From assembly GCA_002085305.1 (NCBI GenBank), contig NATJ01000110.1, positions 1 through 5,805 of the forward strand: a stretch of 5,805 nucleotides of DNA, in the 5' to 3' direction. The position numbers and the translations under genes are program-made. The notes under the pieces are model-generated. The model had not been told where the DNA came from. It saw nothing but the letters and a program-made list of their open reading frames with translations, and did not search any database. Origin of the DNA: Epsilonproteobacteria bacterium 4484_65 (GTDB lineage: Bacteria; Campylobacterota; Campylobacteria; Campylobacterales; Sulfurovaceae). This document shows positions 1 to 5,701 of the stretch, piece by piece. The number at the start of each line of letters is the position of its first letter. Within the stretch, counting starts at the first letter, position 1.

Positions 1-4
1 GCAT
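1..4 (-). CDS. Possible start of a fourth operon gene (runs off the left edge)
   Basis: On the minus strand an ATG lies at 4-2, preceded by AAAGGAA (19-13) with an 8-nt spacer. It sits 4 bp beyond the stop codon of the coiled-coil membrane protein, so the operon probably continues leftward. Only the start codon and one further base are visible, so nothing can be said about the product. Confidence 0.35.
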
Positions 5-8
5 ATGA

Positions 9-773
9 TCAGTTCCTTTCTTCTCGTTTTTTAAAAACAATTCGTTTATATTCATTGATCTCGTCCACTCTGCCTATTCTCTGTTCATTAAAAAGCAGCA
101 TAGGTGCGAAGCGGAGAGACTCTCTCTCCCAACTTTCGTTAGTAATTCCAGGTTTGACAGTAATGTCATGCTTTTTCAAAAAAGCGATCATCTTATCGTT
201 TGTTTCATAGTGCTCCTTTAGTTGTTGGATTTGTTTATCGCGTTGCAGCAGTTCATCATGGAATACCATTGTTGCCTTGGTAATAGGGTAGGCAGCCAGA
301 AAAAGCGATCCGACTACTGTACCGGAACCAAACAGCATCATGTCCCATAGAAGGCTTCTTTTTCTCTTCTTTAGCGTATGGGCTGTGGCAACAATGGTGT
401 TAGCATGATCTTCGAGGGTATTGGCAATATTTTTTGCAGAACTTTCAAGACTGGCAACTTGAGCCTGTATCGTCATATTGTACTGCTCGATCATCAACTC
501 TATTGAGGTAGTGTCAAGATCGACATGCTTGAGTGCTTCATAGTATCTGTCTATCTGAGTCTTGATCTCATTGGCAAATCTTTGTGCATGTTCCTTTTTT
601 ATGCGTGTATCATACTGGGCAATCCCTCTGATAACACTGGTAAGCTTTTCAAGCTCTGTATAGATACCATGAATCTCTTGTCTGTTTTGATTGAAATTAT
701 AGAGATTCTTTTCAAGTGCATCGGAGATGATAACGGCATCATGGAAAAGGGCTTCGATCTTCTTCTCTGTCAT
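9..773 (-). CDS. Coiled-coil protein with a single membrane segment, third gene of the stb-like operon (StbC/TraM position)
   Basis: I do not recognise a named family for this 254-residue protein. Residues about 1-130 are charged and helix-forming, with heptad-like spacing that suggests coiled coil. A basic cluster KKRKR (135-139) leads into one hydrophobic segment (about 141-163) containing GSGTVVG, a glycine pattern common in packed membrane helices. A second charged helix follows (about 172-198), then a basic C-terminus. Its ATG overlaps the stop codon of the StbB-like ATPase gene (ATGA), and GAAGG lies about 6 nt upstream, so the two are probably translationally coupled. Position matches stbC of R388-type operons and traM of the RP4 traKLM operon, but I see no clear sequence similarity to either. 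A membrane tether for the ATPase or for the relaxosome is a reasonable inference. It is not shown by the sequence. Confidence 0.8.
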   Translation of the reverse strand: MTEKKIEALFHDAVIISDALEKNLYNFNQNRQEIHGIYTELEKLTSVIRGIAQYDTRIKKEHAQRFANEIKTQIDRYYEALKHVDLDTTSIELMIEQYNMTIQAQVASLESSAKNIANTLEDHANTIVATAHTLKKRKRSLLWDMMLFGSGTVVGSLFLAAYPITKATMVFHDELLQRDKQIQQLKEHYETNDKMIAFLKKHDITVKPGITNESWERESLRFAPMLLFNEQRIGRVDEINEYKRIVFKKREERN

Positions 774-1516
774 ACTTCGCCTTCAATGATTTGTTTGAAC
801 TTTTCATAGAGTACCCTGGCATCGGTATTAAGACTTTTGGCAATACGCTGAGTCAGTAGCATATTGGATGCCTTTCGTGACTTTTCAGCATCACCCTCCT
901 GATGATACTTGATAGCCATGGCACGATAGTCCGTCTCATCTTGCAGGACCTCTGAAGAGAGTAATTTCTGACGGATAAGGTCGTTAGTTGACTCGGTATA
1001 GTTTGCCAAATAGAGGTTGGGATTTAATGCGAATTTCTCTTTCTTCGCCCAGCTAAATAAACTTTCAAAATCCTCTTCGATCGTTGAAGGATTCGTCACA
1101 CGGTTAAAAAGTACCTGCATCTTATGTTCAAATCCCAAGAGTCTGATGACCATCATTGTCTTCTTTGTATCTGGGATGATCTTCTGGTCTTTAATGGTTG
1201 GAACAACAATAAGGTCGAACTCATCAAGAATCTCCCTGGTCTTGTCAATGGCAGCCAGAAAGTCTTTAATTTCGGAGGAGCCTACATCTAAAATATAGTC
1301 ATCATAGATGATTCCATACTGTGTTAGATCCTGCAAAGCCGTGGGCTTGTCAAAATCTATGCGTACCACATTCATATTGAAGTTGGAAGAGGAGGCATTT
1401 CGAGATTCGATCTCCAATACCATCTTGTTCTCACCCTCAAAGTTCTGGTAGAAGACCTCCCGCGTGACGAGGCTTTTCCCGACATTTCCGGAGTTGTGCA
1501 TCATAAGTATTTTCAT
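770..1516 (-). CDS. stbB: StbB-like P-loop ATPase (ParA/MinD superfamily), plasmid stability and conjugation
   Basis: This 248-residue protein begins with a beta strand and a P-loop, SGNVGKS (residues 9-15). That signature resembles StbB of R388-type plasmids more than ParA, because the ParA signature lysine of KGGxGKS/T is replaced by Ser9. An acidic strand follows at LEIES (34-38). ILDVGSSE (75-82) fits the Walker A' position, VVPT (104-107) a ParA-like loop, and LFNRV (136-140) the base-contacting region. The C-terminal third is charged and helical. In R388, StbB acts with StbA to balance conjugation and plasmid positioning; in RP4 the matching position is held by TraL. The start is supported by AGGAA 7 nt upstream, placed just after the stop of the preceding gene. 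It overlaps the next gene by 4 bp. ATPase fold is confident; the StbB name rests on motif and context. Confidence 0.75.
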   Translation of the reverse strand: MKILMMHNSGNVGKSLVTREVFYQNFEGENKMVLEIESRNASSSNFNMNVVRIDFDKPTALQDLTQYGIIYDDYILDVGSSEIKDFLAAIDKTREILDEFDLIVVPTIKDQKIIPDTKKTMMVIRLLGFEHKMQVLFNRVTNPSTIEEDFESLFSWAKKEKFALNPNLYLANYTESTNDLIRQKLLSSEVLQDETDYRAMAIKYHQEGDAEKSRKASNMLLTQRIAKSLNTDARVLYEKFKQIIEGEV

Positions 1517-1528
1517 TGGACATTTCCT

Positions 1529-1876
1529 TTAATCAAAATCTGTACTGGAAAGGACATCGAGTGTACTTTCCGGCTTGCTTGTTATCTGCACAGATGCAGT
1601 TGGTTCAACACCCATGGTCTTTACCTGATCATTTTTGGTTTCTTCGTTGTCTATGGATTGTGCTTTTGTGTAATTTAGCCAAGCATAAAAAGAGTTCATG
1701 TTGATCTGTACATCCAGTTTCTCCTCAAGATAGTCTTTGATTTCTGCCGGCTTGTAATCTAAGGAGACAAGCCCCAGAATCTCTTTCTTGAAACTCTTTA
1801 GAAAACTGGCCTGTCTGATCTTTCCCTCTCTGAATCTTTTTGCATGAAGTATTTTCATATCTGAAACCAAGTTCAT
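1529..1876 (-). CDS. Small putative DNA-binding protein, first gene of the stb-like operon (StbA/TraK position)
   Basis: This 115-residue protein has a basic N-terminus (K8 to K31, rich in Lys and Arg) and a predicted helical segment at about 37-68 that includes IKDYL and SFYAWL. This resembles the I..yL.....s..tfy.~L pattern of small plasmid helix-turn-helix or accessory proteins. The tail from about 72 onward is polar and probably disordered. An excellent ribosome binding site, AGGAGG (1888-1883), lies 6 nt before the ATG, so the start is well supported. It is the first gene transcribed leftward from the oriT region and is followed after 12 bp by the StbB-like gene. In R388 and RP4 the gene in this place (StbA, TraK) binds repeats near oriT. 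By analogy this protein is the best candidate to bind the TATGWCATA sites just upstream and to regulate both divergent promoters. Functional assignment is inferred from position. Confidence 0.75.
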   Translation of the reverse strand: MNLVSDMKILHAKRFREGKIRQASFLKSFKKEILGLVSLDYKPAEIKDYLEEKLDVQINMNSFYAWLNYTKAQSIDNEETKNDQVKTMGVEPTASVQITSKPESTLDVLSSTDFD

Positions 1877-1943
1877 CCCATTCCTCCTATGATTTTCTAC
1901 AATTTTCTAAGTGTATTTATCAAAAACCTAAAAATATATACAA

Positions 1944-2055
1944 AATGACATATATTTTATTTAAAAATTTCATTATGTCATATAAATACTTAAATAGATA
2001 TAAAATTAATTATTAATATCATTATTAAGTTGCATTTAAATCTCAATATGACATA
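1944..2055. repeat. Three copies of near-palindrome TATGWCATA (operator or accessory-protein sites)
   Basis: The copies are AATGACATA (1944-1952), TATGTCATA (1974-1982) and TATGACATA (2047-2055). The 9-mer is palindromic around a central A/T. Centres are 30 and 73 bp apart, close to 3 and 7 helical turns, so all three could present the same face of the helix. Two copies cover the predicted -35 boxes of the divergent promoters and one sits near the leftward transcription start. R388 StbA is known to bind short direct repeats near its own promoter, so the first operon gene is the obvious candidate ligand. Confidence 0.55.
1954..1981 (-). promoter_or_regulatory. Leftward promoter of the stb-like operon
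   Basis: On the minus strand, ATGACA (1981-1976, five of six matches to TTGACA) is followed after exactly 16 bp by TAAAAT (1959-1954, five of six matches to TATAAT). Transcription would start near 1947 and leave a leader of about 70 nt before the AGGAGG site. The -35 box lies inside a TATGWCATA operator-like site. Prediction from sequence only. Confidence 0.5.
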
Positions 2056-2067
2056 CTATTAATATCA
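2011..2067. repeat. 11-bp direct repeat TATTAATATCA
   Basis: Perfect copies lie at 2011-2021 and 2057-2067, 46 bp apart. The second copy falls in the spacer of the relaxase promoter, between its -35 and -10 boxes. The stretch is very AT-rich, so chance is possible, but an 11-bp identity in this short region is worth noting as a possible relaxosome or regulator site. Confidence 0.4.
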
Positions 2068-2075
2068 AATATAAC
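2048..2075 (+). promoter_or_regulatory. Rightward promoter of the relaxase gene
   Basis: ATGACA (2048-2053) and TATAAC (2070-2075), each five of six matches to consensus, are separated by 16 bp. This is the same spacing as the divergent leftward promoter. The -35 box lies within the TATGACATA site, which suggests repression by an accessory protein. Transcription would begin near 2082, inside the oriT hairpin, leaving a leader of about 50 nt before the GTG start at 2132. Confidence 0.5.
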
Positions 2076-2115
2076 ACTCACACCCAACGCCCATTTAACT
2101 AATGGAGTGGGGTGT
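2075..2115 (-). other. Candidate origin of transfer (oriT) with F-like nic site
   Basis: On the minus strand the sequence GCGTTGGGTGT (2090-2080) is followed by GAGTG. In F the TraI recognition core is GCGTGGGGTGT cut before GGTG, so 10 of the 11 bases before the cut match. The predicted nick lies between 2080 and 2079. As in F and R388, a hairpin lies 5' of the nic: CCATT/AATGG (2091-2095 with 2101-2105, loop TAACT), enclosed by a second pairing ACACCC/GGGTGT (2080-2085 with 2110-2115). It lies immediately upstream of a MobF relaxase gene, where oriT is expected. The nicked-strand polarity puts the stb-like operon in the leading region and the relaxase gene last. The F sequence is recalled and was not looked up. 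Confidence 0.7.
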
Positions 2116-2123
2116 AAAAGGAG
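2116..2123 (+). promoter_or_regulatory. Ribosome binding site that sets the relaxase start at GTG 2132
   Basis: AAAAGGAG (2116-2123) lies 8 nt before an in-frame GTG at 2132. The upstream ATG at 2102 has no purine-rich site before it and falls within the oriT hairpin, so GTG is the better start. Confidence 0.75.
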
Positions 2124-2131
2124 CAAAAGTT

Positions 2132-4156
2132 GTGATCTCCATATCAAAGCCTCAAGGTGCGTTGCAAGCCAAAGAGTATCCATTTAAAGAAAGCTACTAC
2201 CAGAAAAATGGTGAACTTGGACAGTGGCACGGCAGTGAGTTGACACTTACTTTTCTTGGTTTGCATAATGATGAGGTGATAGAAAAACAAACCTACGCAT
2301 CTGTTCTTAATGGTATCCATCCAAAAACCCAGAAGCATCTACTAAGCAATAGTGGCAGCGAAAAGAGAAGGGCAGGCATCGATATTACCTTCTCAACACC
2401 AAAGAGCGTTTCTCTGCTTATGTCTCTTTTTACAGGTTTGAAAAAGAAGAGTGCGGCAAAGGAAATCAGAGAAGCACATGAAAAGGCAGTACAGTATGCG
2501 ATGGATCAAATCTCTAAATATTATGCAAAAACACGCATCCGAAAAGGTAAAGGCAAACGGGAGATGGTATCTACTCAGGCAGTATGGGCATCTTTTCAGC
2601 ACGATACGACACGAGAGACGGATAGTGGAGAGATCGATCCGCAGCTGCATACACATAATTTCTTGATGGCATTGACCTTCTGCAAAGACCCTCTAACGAA
2701 AAAGCTCAGACCCTATGCGATGAGTAACGAAGAGATCTATGCAAACAAGATGTACCTGGGGCAGGTCTACCGCAATGCCCTCGCCAAGAATCTCTGGAAA
2801 ATAGGCTTAGAGATCAAAGTGACAGATATCGACCAGGGCTTCTTTGAACTTGCAGGTTTCAGCCAAGAACAATTGGATAGGTTCTCCGGCAGACATACTG
2901 AATTGCTGGAGAAGCTTTCCCAAAGTAACTTGAAGTCAGATAACAGAGCAAAGATGCTGGACCTCATCAATGCGAAAACTAAAAAACATAAAAAAAAGAT
3001 TGATAAAGTTGCTCTTCTTTCCAGGAATATCAAACGTATGCAGCAGGCAGGAATAGATAGTTCGTTTTTGGATCGCATGGCACGTAAATCAAAGCACCGT
3101 TCTCCAAGACCCTCCACCTCTAAAAAGAAGGAACTGACACTTGAGCATCTTCATAAGTCCCTCGATCTGCTTGAAGAATACCATTCGACCTATGGTTATG
3201 AAGAGATCATGAAATGTGCATTGAAGTTTGGATTACAGTATGGATTCACCCTGCTAGATTACCAACAGGCATTCATTAAGATGCTGCAGCAGGGAAGATT
3301 GATCAAGCTGGCGGAGAATGTTTACGCTACTGAAGCGATCATAGCAGCAGAAAAGAAGGTAATAGCTTTGATGATACAGGGGAGAGGATCTTTGAATCCC
3401 TATATGAAAAATGAAGAAAAAATATCTTCTTTCATAGACAAATCCTATGGTAATATGACCAACGGACAAAGAGAGATGGTCAAAACCATCCTTGATACGA
3501 AAGATCAGTTCATCGCTATCCAGGGAGATGCAGGTACAGGAAAGACCTACGCCGCATCAGCAATCAAAACCTTTATGTCCCACTATGCTCCTTCTACTGA
3601 ACTGATAGGACTCTCTTTTACCGGTAAGGCAGCACAATCACTTGAAGAGGAGAGTGGTATTGCCTCCTCTACACTGCACAGTTTCCTCTACAAAGAAGAG
3701 AGGGAGCAGTTGTCAGGCGATACAAAAGGAAGATTGATTCTTGTGGATGAAGCAGGAATGGCAGGAAGCCTACAGATCGCACAACTGATGAAAGTTGCCA
3801 AGAAAAACGGTGATAGCGTAGTGTTCATCGGCGATACCAAACAGTTCTCATCCATCGCCGCAGGTAATACCTTTCTTGATATGCAAAAGTATGGCATGCA
3901 TACAGTGTATATGAGTGAGATGATGCGTCAGAAATCAGACTACGCCAAAGGTGTAGTCAAGGCAGTCAAGTGCAGGAAGATAGAAAAGACTGTAGATATC
4001 CTCAAAAAAAGAGGCTTGCTTCGAGAAAAAAACAAAAATGAAAGTATAGAAGAGATCGCAAAAAGATACAGCGAAAGAATGGGGCAGAGTATCGTATCCA
4101 AAGTGTTGTTGATGAGAAACATATTGAAATTGCAACATCGAGTGGTAAAAGTATAG
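2132..4156 (+). CDS. MobF-family (TrwC/TraI-type) conjugative relaxase-helicase, N-terminal part, truncated by a frame break
   Basis: The relaxase nicks one strand at oriT, stays bound to its 5' end and unwinds the plasmid for transfer. Numbered from GTG 2132, candidate catalytic tyrosines are Y16 and the Y22-Y23 pair, then QW at 31-32. D84 lies in DITFSTPKSVS. The three-histidine metal site is H157 in HDTTRET with H173 and H175 in DPQLHTH. A middle region (about 330-440) resembles the winged-helix part of TrwC. The SF1B helicase domain shows a Q motif (MTNGQ), Walker A GDAGTGKT (465-472), motif Ia TGKAA, Walker B VDEA (538-541), motif III GDTKQ (567-571) and a following MMRQ. Beginning at the GTG aligns ISIS and the first tyrosine with the N-terminus of TraI. 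From about residue 650 the sequence no longer fits the family, and it stops at 674. Intact relatives exceed 900 residues and carry motifs V and VI, which here lie in another frame downstream. Confidence 0.92.
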   Translation: MISISKPQGALQAKEYPFKESYYQKNGELGQWHGSELTLTFLGLHNDEVIEKQTYASVLNGIHPKTQKHLLSNSGSEKRRAGIDITFSTPKSVSLLMSLFTGLKKKSAAKEIREAHEKAVQYAMDQISKYYAKTRIRKGKGKREMVSTQAVWASFQHDTTRETDSGEIDPQLHTHNFLMALTFCKDPLTKKLRPYAMSNEEIYANKMYLGQVYRNALAKNLWKIGLEIKVTDIDQGFFELAGFSQEQLDRFSGRHTELLEKLSQSNLKSDNRAKMLDLINAKTKKHKKKIDKVALLSRNIKRMQQAGIDSSFLDRMARKSKHRSPRPSTSKKKELTLEHLHKSLDLLEEYHSTYGYEEIMKCALKFGLQYGFTLLDYQQAFIKMLQQGRLIKLAENVYATEAIIAAEKKVIALMIQGRGSLNPYMKNEEKISSFIDKSYGNMTNGQREMVKTILDTKDQFIAIQGDAGTGKTYAASAIKTFMSHYAPSTELIGLSFTGKAAQSLEEESGIASSTLHSFLYKEEREQLSGDTKGRLILVDEAGMAGSLQIAQLMKVAKKNGDSVVFIGDTKQFSSIAAGNTFLDMQKYGMHTVYMSEMMRQKSDYAKGVVKAVKCRKIEKTVDILKKRGLLREKNKNESIEEIAKRYSERMGQSIVSKVLLMRNILKLQHRVVKV

Positions 4157-4917
4157 TAATCAACTTTTATGAATACAGTCAGCAGTGCCAAATATACAAA
4201 GAAGTTCAAAAGGAGTTTGCTCCAGGTGAGACGATCATCTTTACCAAAAACACCTCTGTTGAGAATGGTGACAAAGTAAAGAATGGGGAGAGAGCCGTGA
4301 TAGACAGCATTCACGATGGCATTATCCAGACAGTTGAGGGAAAGAGAATAGATATGAAAGAGATGGGTTTCATCGATTATGGATATGCTATCACTGATTA
4401 CAAATCCCAGGGTGCTACCACAACTAATGTGACTATCTTGGCTGATACGCAAATGGCTTCTTTGAATGCCTTTTACACACAAGTGACCCGAGCCAAAGAG
4501 AATATCACTATATATACTGACAATATAGAAGCATTGCTTTCCAATCTCAAAAAAGATGCCCGGCAACGATCCACATTGGAGTATACAACGGATGGAAAAA
4601 AGATCAAAGCACAATTAGAAGCAAGAGAAAAGATTGCCAAAACAGTTCGAGGTGCAGGTTCAGCACTTGTTGGTGTGGATCTCAAGCTGGACAAACCAGC
4701 AGTACGATTGAAGCTTCCAGCCAGTAACAAAAGTTCTTCTTCACTGCATATAGTTGCTGAGAAGTTGGATACTGTGATACAAAAGCTTAACAATGTATTA
4801 AATCAGGTTCAAGTACGTTCAGACCCAGCTAATCAAGTCATAAAGTCTGTGATCGCTCATACTGATAGGAAAATTGAGTCCAGATACTTACCAAGATCTG
4901 GCAAAATTAAAATATGA
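4042..4917 (+). pseudogene. 3' remnant of the relaxase-helicase gene (helicase motifs V-VI and C-terminal tail)
   Basis: This frame is open from 4042 to the TGA at 4915-4917 (291 codons) and overlaps the end of the 5' part. Family-like sequence begins near 4078 with GAEYRIQSVVDE, then a KEFAPGETIIFTKN segment like the F TraI region ending in RMRFTKSD. Helicase motif V is GYAITDYKSQG (about 4381-4413) and motif VI is YTQVTRAKENI (about 4474-4506). A polar tail with LDTVIQKLNNVLNQV follows. The first usable start codon is GTG 4297, with GGGGAG 6 nt upstream, so a 206-residue C-terminal fragment could be made, but it would lack the ATP-binding motifs. Compared with F TraI, about 70 residues between motif III and GAEYR, including the strand with TLIVT, are absent from both frames. 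I therefore read this as one gene broken by a deletion near 4075-4086. Sequencing error cannot be excluded. Confidence 0.85.
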
Positions 4918-4927
4918 GGAGAAAAAC

Positions 4928-5152
4928 ATGGATGAGTTATTAAAGGAAATACAGGAGCTGAAAACAGAGCAGATGGCATTCAATAACCTGTTGTTTGAAA
5001 GTGGAAAACAAAATGAGATGATCTTTGTTGTACTTAAGGAGTTACTTGCTGAGTTGAGGGAGGGAAAGAGTAGTGGAGAGCTTGAAGAGATACTGGGAGG
5101 TATTTTGGAGGGGCTTGAGGTTTTGAATAAAACAATATTGGATTCTTTTTAG
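4928..5152 (+). CDS. Small acidic helical protein (74 residues) coupled to the relaxase gene
   Basis: I do not recognise this protein. It starts at ATG 4928 with GAGGAG (4916-4921) 6 nt upstream; an in-frame ATG at 4874 lies inside the relaxase gene and lacks this site. The ribosome binding site overlaps the relaxase TGA (4915-4917), so translation is probably coupled. The sequence is almost entirely amphipathic helix: a charged first half (KEIQELKTEQ) and a leucine-rich second half (VLKELLAELRE, then LEEILGGILEGLEVL) separated by GKSSGE. There are no cysteines and no signal peptide. It could be an oligomeric relaxosome accessory or a coiled-coil adaptor. Its clean start and coupling suggest that it is real and still translated after the relaxase break. 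Confidence 0.7.
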   Translation: MDELLKEIQELKTEQMAFNNLLFESGKQNEMIFVVLKELLAELREGKSSGELEEILGGILEGLEVLNKTILDSF

Positions 5153-5309
5153 TATCTATAGTAACAATTGTTTCATATATTAAGAAGTTTCAAGTGACCT
5201 CACACAATAAACTGGCTTGACAAAAAATAAAAATGTTAGTTAAATTAAGTAAAAAAGTCTTTGGAAAAACTTCAGATACTGAGCCAAAAGTATGTAGATG
5301 AAGTGATAT
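5153..5309. other. AT-rich gap with a possible rightward promoter
   Basis: No gene is supported here. A perfect -35 box TTGACA lies at 5217-5222 with a weak -10 candidate TTAAAT or TAAATT (5240-5246) at 17 or 18 bp. A 22-codon open frame from ATG 5233 has no ribosome binding site and no recognisable product. The stretch probably marks a junction between the mobilization module and older debris. Confidence 0.35.
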
Positions 5310-5570
5310 TTGACATTGTTCATTGAAGAAGAAAAAGAACAATGGACGGATACGCTGTCAAATTTGACACTGCTTTCTATGCGTAAAAATATACAAGCTC
5401 AAAATTTTGGTTTTGAGGATAAAAAAGAGGCATACCAAAATAAAGAAAATCTCTTGACCTCTTTTAAAATTACTCAGGATATTCTTAGCTATTCAGAATG
5501 GTCAGTAAATACGCTTGAAGATAGAGAGTCTAAGTTGTTACAGATGATTGACGGAAAACTATATTATTAA
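5310..5570 (+). pseudogene. C-terminal remnant of a DUF262/DUF1524 (GmrSD-like) nuclease
   Basis: The 86-codon open frame begins at a weak TTG with an in-frame TGA directly upstream (5304-5306) and no ribosome binding site. Its content matches the end of DUF1524, the HNH-type domain of GmrSD and related DUF262 proteins: QWTDTLSNLTLLS (11-23) resembles the W...lGNLTLLS block, N27 fits the conserved asparagine after it, FEDKK (35-39) the F..KK element, and SEWSVNTLEDRESKLL (62-77) the closing Wt...i..R...L block. The catalytic HxxP part and the whole DUF262 NTPase-like domain are missing. Intact GmrSD proteins cleave modified phage DNA, so this is probably the remnant of a defence gene. It cannot be active as it stands. 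The family call rests on motif recognition by eye. Confidence 0.65.
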
Positions 5571-5605
5571 AGTGTAATGCTTTTTTTACTAAAATTGAAA
5601 ACTCT

Positions 5606-5660
5606 AAATGTAAGTCGAAATGTAAGTTTTAGTACGTTTCTATCCACTATTTTGACTTAC
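5606..5660. repeat. Short direct and inverted repeats near the element end
   Basis: AAATGTAAGT occurs at 5606-5615 and 5618-5627, a 12-bp period. GTAAGTC (5610-5616) is also repeated in inverted form as GACTTAC (5654-5660). Repeats of this kind close to a tRNA attachment site often serve as integrase arm or excisionase sites. That role is inferred from location only. Confidence 0.4.
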
Positions 5661-5673
5661 CAACACCTGCAAA

Positions 5674-5689
5674 GCCCGTATATAAGGGC
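5674..5689. other. Small hairpin GCCC/GGGC beside the attachment site
   Basis: GCCC (5674-5677) and GGGC (5686-5689) can pair around an 8-nt loop. There is no following T-run, so it is not a typical terminator. It may be a recombination-related structure or chance. Confidence 0.25.
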
Positions 5690-5701
5690 ACCTTTCTCAC
5701 A

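Noticed and set aside
1910..2075. IHF-type sites in the oriT region
   Set aside because: TATCAA occurs at 1918-1923 and 2063-2068, but neither copy is followed by the TTR part of the consensus at the right distance.
2102..2104. ATG as relaxase start
   Set aside because: It has no ribosome binding site and lies inside the oriT hairpin; GTG 2132 has AAAAGGAG at the right distance and fits the family N-terminus.
2767..3117. Minus-strand open frame of 116 codons
   Set aside because: It is antisense to the well-supported relaxase coding frame, with no ribosome binding site or recognisable domain.
4026..4033. A7C run as a programmed -1 frameshift site joining the two relaxase frames
   Set aside because: After a -1 slip here the new frame meets TGA at 4039-4041, so it cannot reach the downstream part. 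The missing family segment also points to a deletion.
3940..4614. Long 224-codon minus-strand open frame
   Set aside because: It lies antisense to the relaxase gene, whose motifs V and VI are clear on the plus strand. Its product is a cysteine-, phenylalanine- and leucine-rich composition typical of a shadow frame.
4874..4930. Earlier ATG 4874 as start of the small 74-residue gene
   Set aside because: It lies within the relaxase 3' part without a suitable ribosome binding site, while ATG 4928 has GAGGAG at 6 nt.
5569..5587. Terminator after the DUF1524 remnant
   Set aside because: There is a T-run, but the only stem before it is 4 bp (AAAG/CTTT) and mostly A-T, too weak to support.
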